Shown piece by piece: positions 60,301 to 64,000 of a DNA stretch of 64,000 nt. The notes under the pieces are model-generated. The model saw nothing but the letters and a program-made list of their open reading frames with translations. It did not search any database and was not told the DNA's origin. The stretch comes from Channa striata (Eukaryota; Chordata; Actinopteri; Anabantiformes; Channidae). Every line of letters begins with the position of its first letter. Positions within the stretch are counted from its first letter, which is position 1. Position numbers and translations under genes: made by a program. The stretch lies in contig CM065169.1 in NCBI GenBank assembly GCA_033026295.1, forward strand, positions 8,910,462-8,974,461, written 5' to 3'.

Positions 60301-60503
60301 TATTTTGGCTGCGGAATATTGCAGGTGCACCAGTTGAAACTGTGTTTTGTCGCCCACAGGAGCAGTATCAGTATCTGTACCGAGGCGTGCTGAGTCTGGT
60401 GAGCAGCCAGGAGGACCAGAGAGCCCTGCAGAGTCCAGAAACCAACGGATCTGTTCCTTTGGGACAAACCAACATTGCAGAGAGCCTGGAATCGCTCATG
60501 TAG
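11786..60503 (+). CDS. ptprz1: Receptor-type protein tyrosine phosphatase zeta (PTPRZ1), complete gene, 33 coding exons
   Basis: Coding exons: 11786-11849, 27283-27351, 39766-39945, 42336-42487, 42560-42655, 42774-42840, 43285-43442, 44325-44475, 46018-46202, 46553-46679, 46759-46811, 47713-48075 (end uncertain), 48315-48501, 49037-49237, 50146-51699, 52601-52745, 52833-52924, 53034-53119, 54098-54118, 54753-54849, 54934-55016, 57147-57281, 57423-57554, 57724-57881, 57958-58093, 58177-58323, 58473-58566, 59149-59222, 59348-59476, 59564-59716, 59833-59975, 60089-60224, 60360-60503. All junctions are GT-AG and phase-consistent, giving about 1,903 residues (human is about 2,315). Domains: signal peptide, carbonic-anhydrase-like, FN3, mucin/acidic proteoglycan stalk, TM (about 1225-1248), PTP D1 (Cys1518), PTP D2 (Asp1810). 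The large stalk exon with Ser-Gly sites, the [11 protein letters not shown] junction and the SNSSHESR pre-TM motif separate it from PTPRG. The family protein is a glial and neural-progenitor cell-surface proteoglycan phosphatase. Which teleost ohnologue (a or b) this is cannot be told. Confidence 0.96.
12474..12505. repeat. Perfect 14-bp inverted repeat with 4-nt loop
   Basis: The left arm ATTTTGTGTGGTCA (12474-12487) is exactly complementary to the right arm TGACCACACAAAAT (12492-12505), with loop CAGT. In RNA it would form an uninterrupted stem-loop, and as DNA a possible cruciform. TGTGGT/ACCACA is also a RUNX core, present in both arms. There is no poly-T tail or known RNA family match. 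Function unknown. Confidence 0.85.
13111..13124. promoter_or_regulatory. CTCF-core-like motif
   Basis: CCACTAGAGGGCGC matches the 14-bp vertebrate CTCF core consensus (CCASYAGRKGGCRS) at every position. It stands 1.3 kb downstream of the ptprz1 start codon in AT-rich intron 1. It could mark a chromatin boundary or loop anchor at the promoter side. Some fish short repeats also carry similar sequence, so a repeat origin is possible. Confidence 0.5.
16031..16064. repeat. CA-rich microsatellite
   Basis: An imperfect (CA)n run interrupted by two AAA-type changes, within ptprz1 intron 1. Confidence 0.9.
17231..17253. repeat. 10-bp perfect inverted repeat with 3-nt loop
   Basis: AATTTGTCTT and AAGACAAATT flank a loop of AAA. 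It is short and AT-rich, so it may be chance. Recorded because two longer perfect hairpins also occur in this gene. Confidence 0.7.
19970..20180. repeat. GGTTAG-type dispersed repeat copy 1 with TG run
   Basis: A TG run (about 19964-19978) is followed by a GTTTAGGGTATG..GGCATTAGGGCTGGGGTTAGGCATG segment. Two relatives lie at about 26370-26600 and 29920-30080. The pattern (degenerate TTAGGG-like units, then GGCAT, beside TG repeats) is a common fish intron repeat. It is interstitial and too degenerate to be telomere. Confidence 0.6.
26370..26600. repeat. GGTTAG-type dispersed repeat copy 2 with TG run
   Basis: Contains GAGGACTCATTGTCTGTCCT, then TTAGGTTTTATGG, GTTAGGTTTAGGCAT and AGTTAGGGTAGG, ending near a GTGTGTGTGTG run (about 26592-26604). 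Same type and order as the copies at 19970 and 29920. Confidence 0.6.
26885..26919. repeat. TG-rich microsatellite
   Basis: A (TG)n run with two C interruptions, about 360 bp upstream of ptprz1 exon 2. Confidence 0.9.
29920..30080. repeat. GGTTAG-type dispersed repeat copy 3 with TG run
   Basis: Contains GAGGACATTTTGGCCGGTCC, CTGGGTTTTAGGGTTAG, GAGGTTAGGGTTAGGCATTC and then a TG run (30052-30072). This is the best preserved of the three copies. Immediately downstream, GTAAAGCACTTTGGATAAA (about 30099-30117) resembles the 3' end of another short fish repeat. Confidence 0.7.
31290..31361. mobile_element. Terminal fragment of a short DNA-transposon-like repeat
   Basis: TAATGTTTTGGCCACCATAT followed by GTGGTCATAATGTTATGCCT and a GGTGTAA end resembles the terminus of a non-autonomous element that I remember as frequent in fish genomes. 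The opposite end was not found, so it is probably a truncated copy. The family name is not known to me. Confidence 0.4.
32005..32030. repeat. (CA)13 microsatellite
   Basis: A perfect CA run in ptprz1 intron 2. Confidence 0.95.
34342..34368. repeat. TG microsatellite
   Basis: A TG run with a single C interruption near its left end, in ptprz1 intron 2. Confidence 0.9.
34630..35285 (-). mobile_element. 5'-truncated L2-like LINE fragment, minus strand
   Basis: On the minus strand, 35285-35080 translates to the LINE reverse-transcriptase thumb-type sequence [17 protein letters not shown] followed by [21 protein letters not shown]. Downstream on that strand comes sequence typical of these elements (GGAAGTTTTTTCGTTAAAAAG-like and GCGCTATATAAATAAAG), and the element ends in TTGAATTGAA-type short repeats at about 34630-34650. 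This is the expected 3' tail of L2/Maui-clade elements. The coding part is a short, broken remnant and cannot be active. Confidence 0.75.
37394..37415. repeat. (GT)11 microsatellite
   Basis: A perfect GT run in ptprz1 intron 2. Confidence 0.95.
37690..37925 (+). mobile_element. Common fish interspersed repeat (CCATCCATCC / TACACCCTGGAC type)
   Basis: The ordered landmarks CCATCCATCC, GGCTATA.C..GGCTATACACCCTGGAC, GGTCTCCAGTCT, CAACGCAGAGAGA, CAATTTTAGAGTCA, GCATGTCTTT and GTGCAAGCACAAGGAGAACA match a repeat I know as ubiquitous in teleost introns and intergenic DNA. The copy is diverged, with small deletions. I cannot give a family name with confidence. Confidence 0.65.
39596..39629. repeat. 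Perfect 14-bp hairpin with 6-nt loop, 136 bp before exon 3
   Basis: TTTTCTGGCTAAGG (39596-39609) and CCTTAGCCAGAAAA (39616-39629) are exact reverse complements around the loop CTGGTA. The stem is GC-balanced, unlike chance AT palindromes. It lies 136 bp upstream of the exon 3 acceptor, near the branch-point region, so it could affect splicing of the first carbonic-anhydrase-like exon. A young palindromic insertion is another explanation. Confidence 0.85.
39766..44475 (+). CDS. ptprz1: ptprz1 exons 3-8: carbonic-anhydrase-like domain
   Basis: Exons 39766-39945, 42336-42487, 42560-42655, 42774-42840, 43285-43442 and 44325-44475 encode about residues 45-312. Landmarks are [61 protein letters not shown] and [10 protein letters not shown]. 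Aligned to carbonic anhydrase II, only the second zinc histidine survives (FHWG). The first is Thr and the third is Gln (EMQIY), so the domain should not bind zinc or hydrate CO2. In the family it binds contactin-type adhesion proteins. N-glycosylation sequons are visible at NAT, NNT and NGS. All introns except intron 3 are under 1 kb. Confidence 0.95.
39946..42335 (+). other. ptprz1: ptprz1 intron 3
   Basis: No exon was recognised. The notable feature is a purine-rich tract (about 40590-40880) of AGAGA/GGAA-type sequence, which generates pyrimidine-encoded Ser/Phe-rich ORFs on the minus strand. A near-perfect inverted repeat GGTTTTAACTTT / AAAGTTAAACC lies at about 41829-41852. Confidence 0.7.
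44476..46017 (+). other. ptprz1: ptprz1 intron 8
   Basis: 1.5 kb without a recognisable exon. A GC-rich patch at about 44950-45010 (AGGGGGCCCCCCAG, CTGGGGCCCCTAAACAGTTG) looks like a fragment of a dispersed fish repeat. The rest is AT-rich and ends in a long T-rich polypyrimidine tract before exon 9. Confidence 0.6.
46018..46679 (+). CDS. ptprz1: ptprz1 exons 9-10: fibronectin type III domain
   Basis: Exons 46018-46202 and 46553-46679 encode about residues 313-416. The domain begins at [10 protein letters not shown], carries the FN3 B-strand tryptophan in [20 protein letters not shown], the TDGDQDVGAIIPSL segment and the late-strand tyrosine in [14 protein letters not shown]. Sequons NDT and NSS are present. 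The split of one FN3 domain across two exons and the flanking sequence match PTPRZ/PTPRG receptors. Confidence 0.93.
46759..49237 (+). CDS. ptprz1: ptprz1 exons 11-14: membrane-distal stalk
   Basis: Exons 46759-46811, 47713-48075, 48315-48501 and 49037-49237 encode about residues 417-684, a low-complexity Pro/Thr/Ser/Asn-rich stalk. Exon 12 is open from the acceptor to a stop at 48205. Its donor is ambiguous: gtaact follows 48066 and 48075, both phase 0, and I chose 48075 (GAG|gtaact). Exons 13 and 14 begin SKDLGTPDQ and, after a shared codon, SRLSSDVP, and their phases agree with their neighbours. The stalk is expected to carry O-glycans. Sequence identity with mammalian PTPRZ1 is low here, as usual for this region, so exon structure rests on splice signals and reading frame. 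Confidence 0.75.
48822..48878 (+). mobile_element. 3' tail of a fish SINE-like repeat
   Basis: TTTGCTTTGGACAAAATCAT followed by CTGCCAAATGACAGATGTAA matches the widespread teleost tail (CGCTTTGGA.AAAAGC.TCTGC.AAATGA..AAATGTAA). Only the tail is recognisable, in ptprz1 intron 13. Confidence 0.65.
49238..50145 (+). other. ptprz1: ptprz1 intron 14 with GGT/GAT-rich tract
   Basis: No exon was recognised. About 49466-49580 is rich in TGGTGG, GATGATG and GATAATGG trinucleotide-like units. GCGCACTCTGCTGGTG (49777-49792) reads CACCAGCAGAGTGCGC on the minus strand, one base away from a CTCF core. Confidence 0.6.
50146..51699 (+). CDS. ptprz1: ptprz1 exon 15: giant proteoglycan-stalk exon
   Basis: A 1,554-bp phase-1/phase-1 exon encodes about residues 685-1202, the equivalent of the large mammalian PTPRZ1 exon 12 but under half its size. 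It is rich in Ser, Thr, Glu, Asp and Lys and has no folded domain. Two acidic Ser-Gly clusters fit chondroitin-sulfate attachment sites: EDSGSG at 50706-50723 and [10 protein letters not shown] at 51207-51236. Sequons include LNSTHS, GNQTVS, LNSTAG and GNITGE. The C-terminal half is strongly acidic ([18 protein letters not shown] types). Because its length is divisible by three and both boundaries are phase 1, skipping it would keep the frame and give a short-stalk receptor. Confidence 0.93.
51700..52036 (+). other. ptprz1: Possible read-through terminus and intronic poly(A) signal
   Basis: If the exon 15 donor (51700) is not used, the frame continues through 51881, adding about 60 residues and ending in TAA. 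The extension holds the hydrophobic SSFISPLLL but no clear second membrane anchor. AATAAA occurs at 52031-52036. Together these would give a secreted ectodomain resembling mammalian phosphacan. No transcript evidence is available. Confidence 0.3.
52601..52924 (+). CDS. ptprz1: ptprz1 exons 16-17: transmembrane segment and juxtamembrane start
   Basis: Exon 16 (52601-52745) encodes [12 protein letters not shown], a basic-flanked hydrophobic helix of about 24 residues ([20 protein letters not shown] then ILIYW) and a stop-transfer Arg. Exon 17 (52833-52924) gives [19 protein letters not shown], the conserved PTPRZ/PTPRG juxtamembrane start. Junction phases 2 and 1 agree with their neighbours. 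The SNSSHESR motif just before the helix is a PTPRZ1 hallmark. Confidence 0.95.
53034..54118 (+). CDS. ptprz1: ptprz1 exons 18-19: juxtamembrane region with 21-nt microexon
   Basis: Exon 18 (53034-53119) encodes [20 protein letters not shown] and ends KEFE. Exon 19 (54098-54118) is only 21 nt, encoding IVKESYE, and is flanked by CCATTAG and gtaagac. Both of its boundaries are phase 0, so it can be included or skipped without changing frame. From memory, mammalian PTPRZ1 has a seven-residue alternative insert at the same place, just before EVQ..TVD. It adds a Tyr and charged residues N-terminal to D1. Confidence 0.85.
54753..58323 (+). CDS. ptprz1: ptprz1 exons 20-26: catalytic phosphatase domain D1
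   Basis: Exons 54753-54849, 54934-55016, 57147-57281, 57423-57554, 57724-57881, 57958-58093 and 58177-58323 encode about residues 1318-1613. All active-site elements are intact: the pTyr-recognition loop [26 protein letters not shown], the WPD loop (QWPDMGVPE, acid Asp about 1486), and the P-loop [10 protein letters not shown] with nucleophile Cys about 1518 and its Arg. The P-loop is split by the intron between exons 24 and 25. QTEEQYVFIH ends the domain. D1 should dephosphorylate phosphotyrosine on cytoplasmic substrates. Dimerisation or pleiotrophin-type ligand binding is known to restrain the family. Confidence 0.96.
55734..55946 (-). pseudogene. hAT transposase C-terminal fragment
   Basis: The minus-strand frame reads [20 protein letters not shown], then [20 protein letters not shown] and [12 protein letters not shown]. 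This is the hAT dimerisation-region pattern (x[19 protein letters not shown]...LR) seen in Charlie/ZBED/GTF2IRD2-like transposases. Only about 70 residues remain, so it is a dead fragment. Confidence 0.75.
55969..56004. repeat. Perfect 18-bp tandem duplication
   Basis: CAATGTACGTCATTTCCG occurs twice in direct succession (55969-55986 and 55987-56004), with a degenerate third partial unit just upstream (ACGTAATTTCCT). It lies inside the hAT remnant. Each unit contains a TACGTCA half-CRE-like sequence. Confidence 0.85.
56869..57130. mobile_element. Short interspersed fish repeat abutting exon 22
   Basis: AAATGGTAAATGTTCTGCAC, GGTACTCAAAGCACATACAC, CCATTCACGCTCACAATTAC, GTTCAGTGTCTTGCTCAAGG, ACACTTTGACA and CAACAGCTCTACCTACTGCG match in order a non-autonomous repeat common in teleosts. 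A TTTTATTTTATTTTTATTTT tract is inserted in it. Its right end reaches about 57130, leaving only the short pyrimidine tract and AG before exon 22. Confidence 0.7.
58473..60503 (+). CDS. ptprz1: ptprz1 exons 27-33: pseudophosphatase domain D2 and C-terminal tail
   Basis: Exons 58473-58566, 59149-59222, 59348-59476, 59564-59716, 59833-59975, 60089-60224 and 60360-60503 encode about residues 1614-1903. [18 protein letters not shown] and VYWPDKDQP mark the PTP fold. The catalytic motif is VHDPLGGATSG: the nucleophile Cys is Asp (about 1810) and the P-loop Arg is absent. The WPD loop reads WPN. D2 is therefore inactive, as in known PTPRZ and PTPRG, and probably acts in regulation or dimer contact. 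The tail ends IAESLESLM and then TAG. The last residues fit a class I PDZ ligand (S-L-hydrophobic), with Met where I recall Val in mammals. Confidence 0.95.
58567..59148 (+). other. ptprz1: ptprz1 intron 27
   Basis: About 580 bp of AT-rich sequence with no repeat or exon that I recognise. Confidence 0.6.
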
Positions 60504-63030
60504 ACGCTCAAAACACACTCAAACATGGCATACACAGAGAAGGCATCACACAACAATACACACAACACCCTACAGCCTGGGGGATGTGGGGACTGAGGCT
60601 TGGCCTGACGTGTGTGATTCATAGTTCTAAAAACTGACTATGCTCATACTTTCATGTTCAATAACCAGAGATCTGTAAAATCCCTGTAGATATTGAGTCT
60701 GAAAACAAGCCCCTACATTTTAAAATATGAAGTCTATTACCTGGAGCTCTGAAGTTGGCACGGCCGGATGTTCTGGCTACACCCACAATCCCAGAATGTT
60801 TTTGCCAGTTAAGGAGTTCCTTTATGACAAATTTGGGTTCTGTTTGACATTAACAATTATTATGCTGTCAGTGTTAGCATGCAGAGCAGACAGAGCTACT
60901 GAATCTACCTAAGACACACAGCTCTTGGGATCCTGGTGTTACGTTGTCCTTGTAAAACAGAGAAATATAGCACTATCTACTAAGTTACCCTTTATAAGGG
61001 GTTCATAAGTTTACTAACACATTTATTAATGCTGTATAGAAAACTTATAGGCCATTGATAAAATTTGTTTTGGATATCCGGGCTGTCAAAACATGACCAA
61101 GACTGACCAAGCGCATGACCATGAAATTCACAGAAAAAGGGCTAAATGCAATCCAGACCTAAATCCATTTATCAACTTCTTGTGAAGAACTGCAGACTTT
61201 GTACTAACTGCAGCATGAAGACCTGATCTCCAGAGTAAATAATTTCTTTTTAATAAAGCCATTAGCTACAACTTCAAGGCCCTTTAACAGCTTCATTACA
61301 AAAACATACCAAAAAAGAGCTTAACTGCCTTTTTAGCACAAACCTACAAACTTTACAATTATGTCTTTTGCTGGTCAGCGTGGAGCCCAGAGCTTCAGTA
61401 CTTACTGAAAGAAAGCCAAACAAGACTAAACAATTACATTAAATTTGTTGACCTTTTGAGGTCAAAACAATTATTTTCATTAAAAATATTTTTTTGTTAT
61501 AGACTTTTTAATTCCAAAACTTAAATTCCTGACTTCTGTGTGTTTCTTTTGCTTCTGGTTTTTTCACTTGCTCATTTATTATTATATTTTGCTATTGTTT
61601 TGTTTGAACAACAAAATGTCAAAAATGGGAAACAGACAAAATGCGCATTAAACCAAGATTCATGAAAATATAGATTTAAAATAATGCCAAAAAGGGGAAA
61701 TAGTGCATAAAATGACTCTTTTAATTAGCCCCTATCTTTCATATAACATATTTTATGCACTGCATATTACCTTATTTACAACCTTATTTTAAATAACAAA
61801 AATGCCTATTTACGACTGTTTAATTACTCTGTGACTGGCTGTATGATTTTATGGGCTCTGGTACTTCGGTGCCTTTAGTAACTGGTGTTATTGTACTTTA
61901 AACCTGTTTTGATACAGCTGTGTGACTAATATGCCAAAATAATGATGTGTGATTTTTATCTATTTTCTTAAAGAGCATCACTGTGGCGTTGCCCTCTTTC
62001 TTTTTGTGTGTAAACGTTAGATAGGAAAGAGAATGTCAGACTTGGATGTTTGAAAGAGTTAATCTGGAATATAAAGTGATAGTCAATCCAAAATCTCTGT
62101 TAAACACTTTCTGTGGGTGGATGTGAAAATAAAAAGGAAGGGGGGGTCAGACGGGCTCAATTTGAAAGTATAATTATGGATTCCAATGGTGACCCATTTT
62201 CGTAGTGGATAGAAAATAGCACAACCTCTCAATCCAGTCTTGTTGGTAAATTATATATCAAGTATAATCTGTTGCAGAGGGAATCATCACATCATTAGCC
62301 TGCGACATACTGTTGCAGTCAGTCACTGTTCAGAGACAAAGCAGTGACATATATTTTTGGAGATTTTCAGTTCCTGTAAAATGATTCGCTGTGGCGACCC
62401 CTGATGGGAAACGCCGAAAGAGTAGTAGTAGTAGTTCACTTCCTGTAAACTTCAGTGTCACAGAGCGAGAACAGAATTCTAAGGCTAAGAGCTGTGACTT
62501 TGTATGCCTGCACTTCTCACAGCACCTCTTCACCATTTGCAATGACTGTTTTCATTATTGATTTGTTATGTCAGACACAATTAATCAACCTCTAAATCTC
62601 TTTCAGTCAGTGTCTGTGTGTGTTTTGCATCCCTGTCTGCCATTTCTGTGTAGCACAACTGGAGATGCAGTGACACAAATGCCAGACTGATTCACACCTA
62701 CCATTTAAACTGCCACATGCTGAAACCCTTGTGTGTAAATATCCCTGAATACATCGAAAGGCCAAATTACTGTATGTTTATACTGTATCTCTATATATTT
62801 TCTATTTTACTATAAAATTTTTTAGTCATTTACACATATATAACTGTGGGGATTCTATTTGATAATTTTAGCCTGGAAATATTATGTCTATAGTTTTAAT
62901 GGAATGGTATTTCTCTTTATGATTACAGTAGCAGCTTAATGTCTACACCTTTATTTCAAGCTATAAACTGGTGCAGTTTGTATATTGCAACAGACTGAAG
63001 TGACAAGATTAAACATTTATTTCAAACCAT
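60504..63030 (+). other. ptprz1: ptprz1 3' UTR (putative)
   Basis: AT-rich non-coding sequence follows the TAG at 60501-60503. Candidate poly(A) signals are AATAAA at 61252-61257 and 62128-62133 and ATTAAA at 63008-63013. The last fits a UTR of about 2.5 kb. A short repeat tail lies at 62378-62434. About 61000-61070 (GGGGTTCATAAGTTTACTAA) may be another dispersed repeat. No exon of another gene was seen. Confidence 0.5.
62378..62434 (+). mobile_element. 3' tail of a GTGGCGACCCC-type fish repeat with (AGT)n
   Basis: ATTCGCTGTGGCGACCCCTG followed by ATGGGAA.CGCCGAAAGAG and a (TAG/AGT)n run is the characteristic tail of a short retroposed repeat widespread in teleosts (usual tail GCCGAAAGAAGAAGAAG). 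Only the tail is recognisable here. It sits inside the putative ptprz1 3' UTR. Confidence 0.7.
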
Positions 63031-63703
63031 GACTGTGACTTAAACTTGTCTTCTTTGTTCTAGGTGAAAACAGAAGAAGTGCTCCCCCTCTTGCTTGACT
63101 TACAGTAGGCTTCCTGTTTTATGTAAGACATGTCTCAAACAAGTAACGACATATACCAAATAAGAAAAAATTGGATCTGTCATGCTTTATTACTATAACA
63201 CATTGTTTTGTGTTGTCTCCCCTGATCAATCTGTACATGACATGGCAGTAAAGACAAACACAAGTCAAAAAAAAAAAAATCAAAGCACAACCACAAAAGG
63301 TTAACAAGATTAAGTCAAAACCAAAAATATATATTTCTATATAATCTTATTAATATTTCACAATATGCTGTAGCAGTCACATATGATAAAGTGTATATAG
63401 TGCATTTGGAATAAACCTCGTTATGCTGTGAGAGTATAGGTGTCCATACTTGGGAGTATTTGAATGTTGCATGTTTTATTTCTAAGTCCTGTCTTGCCCC
63501 TTCACACTTCACACAGATGGAATAGCTCTTTATGAAGGACAGACAAGGGCTTTAATCCAATTAGTCGTGTTTTTGGAGTCTCTCACGTCTGGGCTTCTCA
63601 GTCCCTTCTGACTTCCAAAGAATATGCATGAATTTTGTATGTGTTTACATGCAGTCTGTACGCAAGGTGAAATCACATTACTAAAGCTCAGAGTTGAACT
63701 CCG
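63031..63703. other. Region beyond ptprz1; possible 3' UTR of a convergent gene
   Basis: No coding exon was recognised. Minus-strand AATAAA signals (TTTATT on plus near 63185 and 63475) would fit the end of a minus-strand transcript entering from the right. An interrupted poly-A tract lies at about 63265-63279. Confidence 0.3.
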
Positions 63704-63897
63704 TTATCCCCAGTGTGTCATGGATCTTCCTCTTCGGGCTCGTTTTAAGAATTGACATGAATGACGTATCATCTTAGTCATAGTCGTAAGTCTTATTATT
63801 TCTTTAAGCATGGGGTGCTGTCTATGCTTGCAACTTTCACAGGGCTTTGGGACCCGACCATCCAATCCAAAGGTGAGGCTGCAAGAGATTAGACTGC
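63704..63897 (-). CDS. Candidate terminal exon of an unidentified convergent gene (weak)
   Basis: On the minus strand a good acceptor (GAATGTGTTTACAG) precedes an open frame from 63897 to a TAA at 63706-63704. It encodes a Cys/Arg/Lys-rich segment with LDGRVPKPCESCKHRQHP and LKRARRGRSMTHWG. A second acceptor-like site (AATCTCTTGCAG, exon from 63878) would use other frames. I recognise no family. In other vertebrates aass often follows ptprz1 in convergent orientation, but this sequence does not look like its C terminus as I recall it. It may be non-coding. Confidence 0.15.
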
Positions 63898-64000
63898 CTG
63901 TAAACACATTCATAGAAATGGGGAAAAAGGAAAGCCAACATGGTGTCCTGTAGATCAGTGGGAGGTATCTCTGGTGGAATTTCCTCCAGGCTTTGACTAA

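Noticed and set aside
1..64000. CRISPR array, toxin-antitoxin, phage or other prokaryotic defence system
   Set aside because: The DNA is clearly vertebrate, with spliced genes. Repeats are microsatellites and transposon remnants, and there are no regularly spaced direct repeats.
1..64000. tRNA, rRNA or known microRNA genes
   Set aside because: No A-box/B-box pair with a cloverleaf, rRNA segment or recognisable miRNA seed-stem was seen. The perfect intronic hairpins have 14-bp stems, too short for a pre-miRNA.

Overview
This window is vertebrate nuclear DNA, most likely from a teleost fish. The genes are split by GT-AG introns, the non-coding DNA is AT-rich with many CA/TG microsatellites, and several interspersed repeats are of types common in fish genomes: an L2-like LINE fragment, hAT debris, short repeats with CGCTTTGGA- and GTGGCGACCCC-type tails, and GGTTAG-rich dispersed repeats. 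There is no bacterial, plasmid or phage content.

Layout. (1) 1-3060, plus strand: the last two coding exons and 3' UTR of an SLC13-family sodium/anion cotransporter, probably slc13a4, possibly slc13a1. (2) 3216-4700, minus strand: a compact two-coding-exon coa6 gene, a mitochondrial cytochrome c oxidase assembly factor with CX9C and CX10C motifs. Its CpG-containing promoter carries a perfect CRE and an ETS site. (3) 4700-11450: an intergenic spacer with a decayed 170-bp-period duplication, microsatellites and one POU/homeobox-rich stretch that resembles a conserved element. (4) 11450-63030, plus strand: the whole of ptprz1, receptor-type protein tyrosine phosphatase zeta, which fills about 80% of the window. 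I could join 33 coding exons in consistent phase to give about 1,903 residues. (5) 63031-64000: the region beyond ptprz1, with weak signs of a convergent minus-strand gene.

ptprz1 encodes a signal peptide, a carbonic-anhydrase-like domain without two of its three zinc ligands, one fibronectin type III domain, a Ser/Thr- and acid-rich stalk with Ser-Gly glycosaminoglycan sites in a 1,554-bp exon, a transmembrane helix, a juxtamembrane segment with a 21-nt microexon, an active phosphatase domain D1 ([10 protein letters not shown]), a pseudophosphatase domain D2 (Asp in place of Cys) and a C-terminal PDZ-type tail. The giant exon is frame-neutral if skipped. Reading through its donor gives a short tail and stop with AATAAA about 150 bp later. 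Both features suggest the short-receptor and secreted (phosphacan-like) forms known for this gene in mammals.

I found no wholly new biological system. The items most worth a second look are the possible phosphacan-like intronic polyadenylation, the microexon, two perfect 14-bp intronic hairpins, a CTCF-like motif in intron 1, a nested transposon cluster in intron 21 whose last repeat appears to supply the branch point of the next exon, and the unresolved terminal exon at the right edge. Family comparisons are from memory, since no database search was possible.
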